DNA of 64,000 nucleotides from NCBI RefSeq assembly GCF_000757725.1, contig NZ_JJMU01000032.1:62001-126000 (forward strand), in the 5' to 3' direction. A program made the translations under genes and the position numbers. The DNA is from Sphingobacterium deserti. Lineage in GTDB: Bacteria > Bacteroidota > Bacteroidia > Sphingobacteriales > Sphingobacteriaceae. Of this stretch, positions 54,895-63,340 are shown piece by piece (position 1 is the stretch's first letter; each line of letters starts with the position of its first letter). The notes below the pieces were generated by a model. That model did no database searches and was not told the DNA's origin. It saw nothing but the letters and a program-made list of their open reading frames with translations.

Positions 54895-55566
54895 ATGAAG
54901 AATAGATTACATCATTTTTTAACGCTGGTTTTGGGATTGACAGTTTTCGCTGCGTGTGGACAGCCAGCTCAAGGGAGTAAGGATAGCGGCCAATTATCAG
55001 TTTCTGTGCAGGAGCTTCCTGAACGTGCTGCCGGTGCTATCGATACCGCTATATTCGGTGCCGGCTGTTTTTGGTGCGTTGAAGCACAATTTGCGAGTTT
55101 GAAGGGTGTGAAATCCGTCGTCTCTGGATATTCCGGAGGAAAGAAAGCGAACCCTACTTATAGTCAGGTTTCTTCTGGGCGCAGCGGACATGCAGAAGTT
55201 ATTCAAGTGCTATATGACACTGCTGCTATTTCCTACGACGAGCTGCTTGAGGCATTCTTTTTGTCTCACGATCCTACACAATTGGATAGGCAGGGCAACG
55301 ATATTGGGCCACAATACCGCTCTATTATATTCGCACACTCTAAAGACCAGTATAATAAAAGCCTGTATTATATTGACAAGTTAAATGCTGCAGATGTGTA
55401 CAAGAGTAAAATCGTGACGGCGGTAGAACCTTTCAAAGCTTTCTATAAGGCAGAAGATTATCATCAGGAGTATTATGCAAAGAATGGGCAGGAAGCTTAT
55501 TGTGTTTACGTAATTAAACCCAAGATGGAAAAATTCCAGAAAGTGTTTAAAGACAAGTTGAAGTAA
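54895..55566 (+). CDS. msrA: Peptide methionine sulfoxide reductase A, lipoprotein form
   Basis: 223 residues. Reduces Met-S-sulfoxide in proteins. Catalytic Cys in GAGCFWCVEAQF. Signal with lipobox FAAC near residue 21, so it is exported and lipid-anchored in the envelope. The ATG at 54895 is preferred; an in-frame ATG at 54865 has a GGAGG site but lies in the terminator arm at 54861-54872. Confidence 0.88.
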   Translation: MKNRLHHFLTLVLGLTVFAACGQPAQGSKDSGQLSVSVQELPERAAGAIDTAIFGAGCFWCVEAQFASLKGVKSVVSGYSGGKKANPTYSQVSSGRSGHAEVIQVLYDTAAISYDELLEAFFLSHDPTQLDRQGNDIGPQYRSIIFAHSKDQYNKSLYYIDKLNAADVYKSKIVTAVEPFKAFYKAEDYHQEYYAKNGQEAYCVYVIKPKMEKFQKVFKDKLK

Positions 55567-55584
55567 CGATAATTATTCGATAAA

Positions 55585-55616
55585 AAAGGGCCGCCAAAAA
55601 TTATCGGCGACCCTTT
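55585..55616. terminator. Bidirectional terminator between msrA and recA
   Basis: 11-bp stem with one mismatch (55585-55595 with 55606-55616), flanked by an A run on the left and ending in TTT on the right. It can serve both converging genes. Confidence 0.7.
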
Positions 55617-55637
55617 CACAGCATATTAACCTTAATA

Positions 55638-56660
55638 TTAATCTTCCAAGGCAGCATGCTGATCTAGGTCAACACCGCTTACCTCTGCTCTAATTTTAGC
55701 TTCTAATTCATCACTTAAGTCTGGATTGTCAAAAAGAAGGTTTTTGACAGCATCACGACCCTGACCAAGCTTTGTATCTCCGTAGCTAAACCAAGATCCG
55801 GATTTTTTCACAATGCCATATTCAACACCAAGATCAATGATTTCGCCCACTTTCGAAATACCTTCGCCAAACATGATGTCGAACTCAGCGATGCGGAATG
55901 GAGGTGCCACTTTATTTTTTACAATTTTTACTTTAACCCGGTTACCGGACACCTCGTCAGAATCTTTAATTTGGGATGTACGACGGATATCCAAACGAAC
56001 AGATGCGTAAAACTTAAGTGCGTTACCGCCTGTGGTTGTTTCGGGATTTCCGAACATAACGCCAATTTTCTCCCGAAGCTGGTTAATGAAAATACAACAG
56101 CAATTTGTTTTTGAAATTGTGCCGGTTAATTTCCGCAATGCCTGGGACATTAAGCGCGCTTGTAAGCCCATTTTCGAATCACCCATTTCCCCTTCAATCT
56201 CACCTTTAGGTACCAAAGCCGCAACGGAGTCAATCACAATAACATCAATAGCGCCTGAGCGAATCAAATTGTCTGCAATTTCAAGTGCCTGTTCGCCATT
56301 ATCTGGCTGCGATATCAACAGGTTTTCTACATCAACCCCTAGCTTCTGTGCATAGTATTTATCAAAGGCGTGCTCTGCATCAATTACGGCTGCGATTCCG
56401 CCTTTTTTCTGAGCTTCCGCTACAATGTGAGTCGCTAAAGTAGTCTTACCTGATGATTCCGGACCGTAGATCTCGATAATACGACCCTTCGGAACTCCCC
56501 CAATACCTAATGCTATATCCAGTCCTAGTGAACCGGTAGATATTGCTTCAATAGGCTCAACGGCAGAGTCGCCCAATTTCATAATGGTACCTTTACCATA
56601 AGACTTTTCAAGTTTATCTAAGGTAAGCTGTAAAGCTTTTAATTTATCTGCGTTACTCAT
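55638..56660 (-). CDS. recA: Recombinase RecA
   Basis: 340 residues, the usual length. ATP-dependent strand exchange and SOS co-protease. Walker [10 protein letters not shown], Walker B-like [13 protein letters not shown], and the DNA-binding loops [26 protein letters not shown] are intact. C-terminus short. A -7-type box TATTTTTG lies at 56680-56687 on the minus strand. Confidence 0.97.
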   Translation of the reverse strand: MSNADKLKALQLTLDKLEKSYGKGTIMKLGDSAVEPIEAISTGSLGLDIALGIGGVPKGRIIEIYGPESSGKTTLATHIVAEAQKKGGIAAVIDAEHAFDKYYAQKLGVDVENLLISQPDNGEQALEIADNLIRSGAIDVIVIDSVAALVPKGEIEGEMGDSKMGLQARLMSQALRKLTGTISKTNCCCIFINQLREKIGVMFGNPETTTGGNALKFYASVRLDIRRTSQIKDSDEVSGNRVKVKIVKNKVAPPFRIAEFDIMFGEGISKVGEIIDLGVEYGIVKKSGSWFSYGDTKLGQGRDAVKNLLFDNPDLSDELEAKIRAEVSGVDLDQHAALED

Positions 56661-56748
56661 ATTTTTAGTATTTAATAGTCAAAAATACAATATAAATTTT
56701 ATAAATAAAAATTATATTACTAATAATATTAGTTTTGTTCGTAATTTT

Positions 56749-57402
56749 TTAAACAGCTTGTTGTTGATAGGTTTTTTCGAAATATTTACAGAAATAGGTG
56801 ATGGGACAAATCTCGCACTTTGGTCTTCTGGCTAAGCAGATATATCGGCCATGCAGGATGAGCCAGTGATGTGCAATGGCTATGGTGTCCTTCGGGAGGT
56901 ATTTTACCAATTGCTTTTCCACTGCTAACGGGGTAGTGGCGTTACTTGTTAAGCCTAGCCTGTTGCTCACACGAAAAACATGCGTGTCAACCGCCATTGA
57001 TGGATTGTTATACACCACCGAAGATATCACGTTAGCGGTTTTGCGACCCACTCCAGGTAACTTGATAAGATCGTCCACTTTTTCCGGCACCTCCCCCTGA
57101 AATTCCTCAATCAGTTTTTGGGCCATCCCCAATAAGTGCTTTGCTTTATTATTCGGATAGCTTACCGAACGGATATACGAAAAGATTTCCTCTACCGTGC
57201 TACCCGCCAACGCTGTAACATCAGGGAAACGATCGAAAAGTGCTGGTGTAATTTGGTTAATTCGTTTGTCGGTGCACTGTGCAGAAAGAATCACGGCTAC
57301 TAGGAGTTCATAGGGATTGCTATAGTTGAGCTCCGTCTGCGCCTCCGGATTATGCGTGGAAAAATAGGCGACGAATTCCTTATATCTCTCTTTTTTTAAC
57401 AT
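56749..57402 (-). CDS. nth: Endonuclease III
   Basis: 217 residues. DNA glycosylase/AP lyase removing oxidised pyrimidines. Helix-hairpin-helix LPGVGRKTANVI with the catalytic Lys in the preceding segment, Asp in VDTHVFRVSNRLGL, and the [4Fe-4S] loop C-x6-C-x2-C-x5-C in CLARRPKCEICPITYFC. The ATG at 57402 matches the normal N-terminus; the longer reading from 57408 uses TTG. Its promoter box abuts the start. Confidence 0.95.
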   Translation of the reverse strand: MLKKERYKEFVAYFSTHNPEAQTELNYSNPYELLVAVILSAQCTDKRINQITPALFDRFPDVTALAGSTVEEIFSYIRSVSYPNNKAKHLLGMAQKLIEEFQGEVPEKVDDLIKLPGVGRKTANVISSVVYNNPSMAVDTHVFRVSNRLGLTSNATTPLAVEKQLVKYLPKDTIAIAHHWLILHGRYICLARRPKCEICPITYFCKYFEKTYQQQAV

Positions 57403-57405
57403 AAA

Positions 57406-57438
57406 CAAAGATATTTAAAACTCTTCATAAATAACAAA
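57406..57438 (-). promoter_or_regulatory. Promoter of nth, abutting the start codon
   Basis: On the minus strand, TTTG (complement of 57435-57438), 21 nt, then perfect TATCTTTG (complement of 57406-57413). The ATG begins at 57402, three bases further, so the transcript would be leaderless or nearly so. Confidence 0.55.
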
Positions 57439-57463
57439 GTCTCTAACAACGTTAGAGACTTTG
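57435..57463 (-). terminator. Terminator hairpin between the 62-residue gene and nth
   Basis: 13-bp perfect stem (57435-57447 with 57451-57463), 3-nt loop, then TTATTTAT on the minus strand. It overlaps the -33 box of the nth promoter. Confidence 0.65.
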
Positions 57464-57468
57464 CCATG

Positions 57469-57657
57469 TTACTTTGTTAAGCTCTTCGAGTAATTTAAAA
57501 TGTTCTCGATCGTTTGTGCACTTGGTGACTTTGTCAGTTTCGCTAAACCGTTTCTGAGCCTTTCATCGAATAGTGCGTCAGTGTTTCTATCAACCATGGC
57601 TACCTCATTTTCGCTTAATCTAGTCTCATGTTCATCTTGTGTAAAGTATTCTACCAT
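57469..57657 (-). CDS. Small protein of unknown function
   Basis: 62 residues: MVEYFTQDEHETRLSENEVA at the start, then charged and helical. No signal peptide, membrane segment or family motif recognised. Support: isolated by a terminator on one side and AT-rich spacer on the other. Confidence 0.5.
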   Translation of the reverse strand: MVEYFTQDEHETRLSENEVAMVDRNTDALFDERLRNGLAKLTKSPSAQTIENILNYSKSLTK

Positions 57658-57729
57658 AAGCCTTTTGTTTTGTTAAGTACATATAAAACGCAAGATAGAA
57701 ATATATATTATATCCGATTTAACATTTTT

Positions 57730-59352
57730 TTACTTTTTTGTTTGGATATAGTTGTTAGCTTCCTCCACAGCTCTTTTGGCGTTAACGATACCTCCTGTAA
57801 CGCTTATCTCATCAAGATAGACCTTTTTTGTCGATCCATCTACCTGTATTTTAACCTTGTCATCTACCTTGGTAACCGATTTCAATATAACGCTTTTCAC
57901 CTCTTTAGCTGAAAGTTCAGGATAGTATGATCGAATTAACGCCGCAAGCCCAGCAACGACAGGTGCTGCCATGCTCGTACCATCTTGTTCTTTATAGGTA
58001 GATTCCGGCATGGTGGAATTAATTTTCACTCCCGGCGCAAATACATCTACTGATTTATAGCCATAATTTGAAAAACTAGCCAATAGGTCGTCATCAAGGC
58101 CAGATGACGTGGCGCCCACGGTGATCCAGTTTGATGCTTCGCCTAGCACGGCACCCAAGCTATCTGTAAAATACTTCATTGGATAATTTTTAACGATGTC
58201 ATTATCCTTTGAGTCGTTTCCAGCGGCATGAACCAGTAGCACATCATTTTCTTCGGCATACTTTACGGCTTCGTCAACCGTCTCCTTATTGTAAACGTAT
58301 CCTTTACCAAAGCTCATATTAATTACTTTTGCACCATTCGCTACGGCGTAGCGTATTCCATTGGCGACATCTTTATCGCGTTCATCGCCGTCAGGCACAA
58401 GGCGGATGCCCATAATTTGCACATTGTCCGCGACGCCGTTTATCCCGATGCCATTATCACGCTTCGCTCCAATAATTCCGGCTACGTGCGTGCCGTGGTC
58501 AGCGTCCGGCCCTTTGATATCCGGATTGCCATAATCACGTTCGCTAGCATTCTCGTAATTGTCGCCCACAATGCTACGTGAATCATACGCCTTGTTCAAG
58601 TGATACTTGGTTTGACCGCTAAAGTACTTCACACCATCTTCTAAATCTTTGTAAAATTTATCAAAAGGCGTGTTCGCCAATTCTCTATTGGCCATCCGTA
58701 AAGCCATTTTCTGGCGATCAGATGTCGCTGTATAGCTATCTAAATCAGCTTTGGTGATATCTTTAGGATCTTTTCCTATTTTTTTAATGATGATGTCTAG
58801 CTCTTCTTTTAGTCGCACATAATTTGTGTTCCCAAAGTTCGCTTGATCAAGTTTACTGGTGTAGTCGCTGATCATTTTCTGATAAGCCACAAATTCACGG
58901 CGTTCTTCCTCTGTTAGGGGGGTAGATGGCAATACAGAAATATATTTTGGTTCGTACAAACGAATTAATCGCGTCACCTCCAAATTATCGTATTGTACAT
59001 TCTCGCCTGTAGCGTTACCGATAAAATTCCAGCCGTGTATATCGTCGATATAGCCGTTTCCATCATTATCTTTCCCATCACCGGCTACTTCCTTTTTATT
59101 GGTCCACATCACATCTTTCAGATCCTCATGTTTGTAATCTACACCACCGTCCAATACACCGACTATTACAGGCGTTGATTTACGACCTTTTAACAATTCA
59201 TAAGCTTTCTCGGTACTTATACCGCGGACACCGTCCGCCTGATAATCTAAGTTGTACCAATTGGGTGGGTTTGTGCTCTTTGACTGCGCACTTCCAAAAT
59301 AAGGAAGTAACGCTATACCTATTAAGGTACAAAGTCTACTTGTTCCAATCAT
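57730..59352 (-). CDS. Secreted S8 family subtilisin-like serine peptidase
   Basis: 540 residues. Signal peptide ending in GSAQ (about residue 23), then a mature domain. Catalytic triad: D68 in VGVLDGGVDYKHEDL, His in DHGTHVAGIIG and Ser in GTSMAAPVVAGL. A long insertion (about 100-250) separates Asp from His, as in other Bacteroidota S8 peptidases. Exported protease. A perfect -7 box TATATTTG lies on the minus strand at 59376-59383. Confidence 0.93.
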   Translation of the reverse strand: MIGTSRLCTLIGIALLPYFGSAQSKSTNPPNWYNLDYQADGVRGISTEKAYELLKGRKSTPVIVGVLDGGVDYKHEDLKDVMWTNKKEVAGDGKDNDGNGYIDDIHGWNFIGNATGENVQYDNLEVTRLIRLYEPKYISVLPSTPLTEEERREFVAYQKMISDYTSKLDQANFGNTNYVRLKEELDIIIKKIGKDPKDITKADLDSYTATSDRQKMALRMANRELANTPFDKFYKDLEDGVKYFSGQTKYHLNKAYDSRSIVGDNYENASERDYGNPDIKGPDADHGTHVAGIIGAKRDNGIGINGVADNVQIMGIRLVPDGDERDKDVANGIRYAVANGAKVINMSFGKGYVYNKETVDEAVKYAEENDVLLVHAAGNDSKDNDIVKNYPMKYFTDSLGAVLGEASNWITVGATSSGLDDDLLASFSNYGYKSVDVFAPGVKINSTMPESTYKEQDGTSMAAPVVAGLAALIRSYYPELSAKEVKSVILKSVTKVDDKVKIQVDGSTKKVYLDEISVTGGIVNAKRAVEEANNYIQTKK

Positions 59353-59464
59353 ATTTGTTTAGTTCTCGTTAATGGCAAATATAACGCAACTACCATGCAG
59401 TTGTTGTTAAAAAAAACTAAATCGATATTTTTTTTACACTAACTTTATCGTAAAATTCTTTTTT

Positions 59465-61615
59465 ATGAACAAAAAATGGAACTATATGATTATCATTGGC
59501 GCTATGGCAATAGCATGTTCTGATATGAAAAACACACATACATCGGTTTGGCCTCAAGCCGATGCGCCCATCGCGCAGAAGAAAGAGCATACACGTATTA
59601 TCCATGGAGACACGGTAGCCGATGACTACTATTGGATGAACGATTATTTCAAAAAGGGCGCCGATTCATCGAACGTTATACAGTATCTCGAAGAAGAAAA
59701 TAAATATACCGCTATCATGATGAAAGATACAGAAGCTCTTCAAGAGAAACTTTTTCTGGAAATGAAAGGGCGTATCAAAGAGAAAGATGAGTCCGTTCCT
59801 TATTTAAAAAACGGCTATTATTATTACAGTAGGACAGAAGAAGGGAAACAATACTATAAATACTGCCGCAAAAAGGGTAGCTTGGATGGTCCTGAGGAAG
59901 TATTGCTGGATATCGACGCAATGGCGGAAGGCTATTCCTATTACGCTGCTACGGGCTTTTCCGTCAGTCCAGATAATAAGTTGTTAGCTTTCGGTGTGGA
60001 TACGGTTTCACGGCGAGAATACACCATCCATATCAAGAATTTAGAAACAGGCGAATTATCCACCGAAAAGATTGACCGTACAGAAGGGGAAGCGGTATGG
60101 GCTAATGATAGCAAAACCTTTTTTTACACGGCGAAAAACCCGGTCACGCTATTAAGCGAAAAAATAAAAAGACATACATTAGGTGCATCGGATAAAAGTG
60201 ATGCTGTCGTTTACGATGAAAAAGACAACACCAATTATATCGGTGTGGAAAAGTCAAAAAATGGTCGGTATATCATGATCTATTCGGGCGGAACCCTATC
60301 ATCTGAAGTATTTATTTTAAATGCCGATACACCCAATGCACCATTTAAATCTTTCCAGCCCCGCAGAAAAGATGTGCTTTATTCTGTCACGGCACTAGCA
60401 GATCGTTTTTTGATACTCACAAATGATCATGCGAAAAACTTTAAAGTTGCGCAATGCCCATTAGAAAAGACAACGAAGGAAAATTGGACGGATTTTATTC
60501 CACATCGATCGGATGTATTAGTTTCAGGGCTTGATGAGTTTAAGGACTTCCTCGCTGTTGCAGAACGTAAAAACGGACTAACGCAAATGGCTATACGTTC
60601 TTTGACAGATGGTACCCAGCATTACCTAGATTTTGGCGAAGCTGCCTATGCCGTCTACCCTAGTGTGAATGAAGAATATGATACGCAAGTTGTCCGTTAT
60701 GGATATACATCGCTCGTAACTCCTTCATCAACTTTCGACTATAACATGAAGACGAAGGAGAAGCAGCTCAAGAAGCAGCAACAGGTTCTCGGTGGTTACG
60801 ACGCTGACAACTACATCACTGAAAGACAATTTGCTACTGCAACGGATGGCACACGTATTCCTATCTCTCTTGTTTACAAGAAAGGATTTGAAAAAAATGG
60901 GAAAGCGTCGTTGCTATTGTATGCTTATGGATCATACGGCTCATCGATGGATCCATCGTTCAGTTCCGCCCGTTTGAGTCTTTTAGACCGAGGATTTGTA
61001 TACGCTATTGCTCATATACGAGGTGGCGAAGAAATGGGGCGACAGTGGTATGAAGACGGGAAAATGATGAAGAAGAAAAATACATTCACCGATTTTGTCG
61101 ACTGTGGACAATTCTTAGTGAAAGAGCATTACACCAGCTCTGCTCACCTCTATGCGCAAGGCGGCAGCGCAGGTGGCTTGCTAATGGGGGCGGTGATTAA
61201 CCTTGCCCCGTCACTATGGAATGGCGTAATTGCACAGGTGCCTTTTGTGGATGTGGTAAACACGATGTTGGACGAAACGATACCACTTACGACGAACGAG
61301 TATGATGAATGGGGTAATCCAAACGAACCGGCAGCTTATTCGTATATGAAATCCTACTCGCCCTATGAAAACATTGAGCCAAAAGAATATCCTAATCTGC
61401 TGGTAACAACAGGCCTGCACGATAGCCAGGTGCAATATTTTGAGCCCGCGAAGTGGGTAGCTAAACTACGCGCAACGAAAAAGGGAAGTAATGTAGTATT
61501 GCTTAAAACGGATATGGATTATGGTCATGGAGGTGCTTCCGGTCGATTCGACTATTTGAAAGATGTAGCGCTGAACTATGCCTTCCTATTTAAGTTGGAG
61601 GGGATCACTAAATAG
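59465..61615 (+). CDS. S9 family prolyl oligopeptidase-like lipoprotein
   Basis: 716 residues. Lipoprotein signal (MNKKWNYMIIIGAMAIAC, Cys18). Residues about 35-440 form the beta-propeller that gates the active site. The hydrolase domain has Ser in GGSAGGLLMG, Asp in TTGLHDSQV and His in DYGHGGASGR. The pattern resembles oligopeptidase B / prolyl oligopeptidase. It is envelope-located and likely trims peptides. A strong terminator follows. Confidence 0.93.
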   Translation: MNKKWNYMIIIGAMAIACSDMKNTHTSVWPQADAPIAQKKEHTRIIHGDTVADDYYWMNDYFKKGADSSNVIQYLEEENKYTAIMMKDTEALQEKLFLEMKGRIKEKDESVPYLKNGYYYYSRTEEGKQYYKYCRKKGSLDGPEEVLLDIDAMAEGYSYYAATGFSVSPDNKLLAFGVDTVSRREYTIHIKNLETGELSTEKIDRTEGEAVWANDSKTFFYTAKNPVTLLSEKIKRHTLGASDKSDAVVYDEKDNTNYIGVEKSKNGRYIMIYSGGTLSSEVFILNADTPNAPFKSFQPRRKDVLYSVTALADRFLILTNDHAKNFKVAQCPLEKTTKENWTDFIPHRSDVLVSGLDEFKDFLAVAERKNGLTQMAIRSLTDGTQHYLDFGEAAYAVYPSVNEEYDTQVVRYGYTSLVTPSSTFDYNMKTKEKQLKKQQQVLGGYDADNYITERQFATATDGTRIPISLVYKKGFEKNGKASLLLYAYGSYGSSMDPSFSSARLSLLDRGFVYAIAHIRGGEEMGRQWYEDGKMMKKKNTFTDFVDCGQFLVKEHYTSSAHLYAQGGSAGGLLMGAVINLAPSLWNGVIAQVPFVDVVNTMLDETIPLTTNEYDEWGNPNEPAAYSYMKSYSPYENIEPKEYPNLLVTTGLHDSQVQYFEPAKWVAKLRATKKGSNVVLLKTDMDYGHGGASGRFDYLKDVALNYAFLFKLEGITK

Positions 61616-61636
61616 TGTTCAAGGCGCTTAACACTA

Positions 61637-61700
61637 CAAGAGGCTGTAGTTTTTGTTTTCGCTATTTTGCAAAACACAACTACAGCCTCTTGGGTTTTTT
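61637..61700 (+). terminator. Terminator of the S9 peptidase gene
   Basis: 15-bp perfect stem (61637-61651 with 61678-61692), 26-nt loop, then GGTTTTTT. Confidence 0.85.
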
Positions 61701-61751
61701 GGTATAAACGCGCAACTGTCAGTTGCCCTATTCATTAGATTACAAAAAAGT

Positions 61752-62000
61752 CTATTTATCTTCTAAAGAGTCTAATCTATTTTCTTGCTCTATTTCGCGC
61801 GCATCTATTTGATGTTGTTGATAATTTTGAATAGCAACCTTACTCGCCTTTTGAGAAACAATGATGCCTATAATAGCAATAACGGTAACAACCGCCAGGC
61901 CCCACGCATACTTTTTCCGGTCTTGTTTGACCAGCCAGTACATCACAAAAATATAAGGAACTGCAAAAAATATGTAAAAGATAATACTAGGGCCAACCAT
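61752..62000 (-). CDS. Small membrane protein of unknown function
   Basis: 82 residues with two membrane segments (about 5-22 and 32-51) and a charged, helical C-terminus (ENRLDSLEDK). The ATG at 62000 (MVGPSIIFYIFF) is chosen. A start at 62087 would add 29 unlikely residues and lie upstream of the -7 box TAATTTTG at 62024-62031 (minus strand). Confidence 0.6.
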   Translation of the reverse strand: MVGPSIIFYIFFAVPYIFVMYWLVKQDRKKYAWGLAVVTVIAIIGIIVSQKASKVAIQNYQQHQIDAREIEQENRLDSLEDK

Positions 62001-62205
62001 TTCTTTGTGGATTAAATCTTCCGCAAAATTACACAAATAGATAGACTTATGAAACTTGATCTTATTTCTGACGGGGAGTAGTTTCACTTTGAACCTTTTA
62101 CTAAATCATACGTCCTATTAGTATATTGACGATAAGAGAGATAGGTTAATGGTTTTTTAATAAAAAAACTACATCTTACTTACATAAAAGAAAAAAATAA
62201 TTTTT

Positions 62206-62213
62206 TACTTTTG
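62206..62213 (+). promoter_or_regulatory. Candidate promoter box of the GNAT-argG operon
   Basis: Perfect TACTTTTG. Predicted start near 62219, 23 nt before the leader ORF. The -33 partner is not evident. Confidence 0.55.
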
Positions 62214-62241
62214 CCCAGTCTAAACATGGAAAGACAATAGC

Positions 62242-62376
62242 ATGAAATACGTAAACGTATATATTGATTGCCCTGTACTGCTTTATAAGAAGCGGGTCAT
62301 GGAATCGTTATATGCCAAACATGCGTTTAATTGCCCGGTGTTAAGACTCCGACGACCTATTCTGCCTCGAGCTTGA
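62242..62376 (+). CDS. Candidate Arg-rich leader peptide
   Basis: 44 codons starting MKYVNVYIDCPVLLYKKR and ending RLRRPILPRA. Four of the last 11 codons are Arg (AGA and three CGA). A CPVL motif occurs twice, each followed by basic residues. The stop lies in the loop of a hairpin, and the ORF precedes the GNAT-argG operon. No Shine-Dalgarno is clear. Could be a chance ORF. Confidence 0.5.
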   Translation: MKYVNVYIDCPVLLYKKRVMESLYAKHAFNCPVLRLRRPILPRA

Positions 62377-62386
62377 TTCAGAGGCA
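62363..62386 (+). promoter_or_regulatory. Hairpin at the end of the leader ORF
   Basis: CTGCCTC pairs with GAGGCAG, a 7-bp perfect stem whose loop contains the leader stop. A second, longer-range pairing of GCCCGGTG (62333-62340) with CACCCGGC downstream has one mismatch, so alternative folds are possible. Confidence 0.45.
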
Positions 62387-62454
62387 GGCCACTTTCACTA
62401 TGATAATCACCCGGCTCGGTGGTCCCTCAATCGTTAATTAATCATATTTATTGA

Positions 62455-62468
62455 TGCACTATAGTGCA
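62455..62468 (+). promoter_or_regulatory. 14-bp palindrome, candidate operator
   Basis: TGCACTATAGTGCA, a perfect palindrome 24 nt before the GNAT ATG. ArgR-type operators are plausible for an arginine operon, but the match is unproved. Confidence 0.45.
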
Positions 62469-62491
62469 AATTAATGGGTCAACATCTTTAG

Positions 62492-63208
62492 ATGACACTT
62501 TCAGATTTTTCAATCATTCCAGCTAAGGCTGCACACACGGTATATGCAGATGCGATTTGCGACGAGATGTTCGAATCGGCTAAAGCACGAGGCACTGGTA
62601 TCGCACGCCGAAAGCCAGAATATGTGGCGCGCAAAATGGAGGATGGTAAGGCGGTAATTGCGCTGCACAAAGATGGGCGTTGGGCAGGCTTTTGTTATAT
62701 TGAGACCTGGAGCCATGGCGATTATGTGGCCAACTCGGGGCTAATCGTGAATCCAGAATTTCGGAAAGTAGGCCTAGCGAAGGCAATAAAGAAACGCATC
62801 TTTGAGCTTTCCAGAGAAAAATATCCCCACGCTAAAATATTTGGTTTGACAACAGGGCTTGCCGTTATGAAGATCAATTCTGATCTTGGATATGAGCCGG
62901 TTACCTATTCTGAACTTACCCAGGATGAGGAATTTTGGAAAGGCTGCCAATCCTGTGTGAATTACGATATCTTAGTGAGCAAAGAACGCAAAAACTGCAT
63001 GTGTACTGCTATGCTATGGGATCCGGTTGAAAAAGAGCGTGAATTAAAAGAAAAAATTCAGCGTAGGGCTGAAGCCAAAGAACGGCTTGATCGCATCGTT
63101 AAAAAACAGTCGCTTTTAAAACGTATTGAAGCCAAGCTATGGAAGTCGTCGCGAAAGATGCTTGCTGCTGTATTTCCCATAGGAACCGGAGCGGTTAAAG
63201 GAATATAA
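62492..63208 (+). CDS. GNAT acetyltransferase, candidate N-acylglutamate synthase
   Basis: 238 residues. N-terminal GNAT fold with acyl-CoA site region VNPEFRKVGLAKAIKKRIFEL (about 87-107). The C-terminal about 60 residues are charged and coiled-coil-like (KEKIQRRAEAKERLDRIVKK) with a cysteine-rich CQSCVNYD and CMCTAMLW before. Genes of this kind sit directly before argG in Bacteroidota and have been proposed to perform the first step of arginine synthesis in place of argA. Activity here is inferred from context. Confidence 0.75.
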   Translation: MTLSDFSIIPAKAAHTVYADAICDEMFESAKARGTGIARRKPEYVARKMEDGKAVIALHKDGRWAGFCYIETWSHGDYVANSGLIVNPEFRKVGLAKAIKKRIFELSREKYPHAKIFGLTTGLAVMKINSDLGYEPVTYSELTQDEEFWKGCQSCVNYDILVSKERKNCMCTAMLWDPVEKERELKEKIQRRAEAKERLDRIVKKQSLLKRIEAKLWKSSRKMLAAVFPIGTGAVKGI

Positions 63209-63214
63209 AATTAG

Positions 63215-63222
63215 TACATTTG
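63215..63222 (+). promoter_or_regulatory. Candidate -7 element of argG
   Basis: Perfect TACATTTG, about 120 nt before the argG ATG. The leader contains a 7-bp hairpin GGTTATA with TATAACC (63293-63315). No -33 partner is clear. Confidence 0.4.
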
Positions 63223-63340
63223 AAGCTATACATTAACGGTAGTACTATCAAGATAGAAACGAAACCGTTGAGATTTTTTAAATAAACAGTGGGTTATAAA
63301 TTTTATGGTATAACCGGCCAGTAAAGAATAAATTATTAAG

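Noticed and set aside
62401..62440. T-box-like CGGTGGTCCC sequence in the arginine leader
   Set aside because: T-box riboswitches have a longer GGTGGNACCGCG core and are not known from Bacteroidota; no specifier stem was found.
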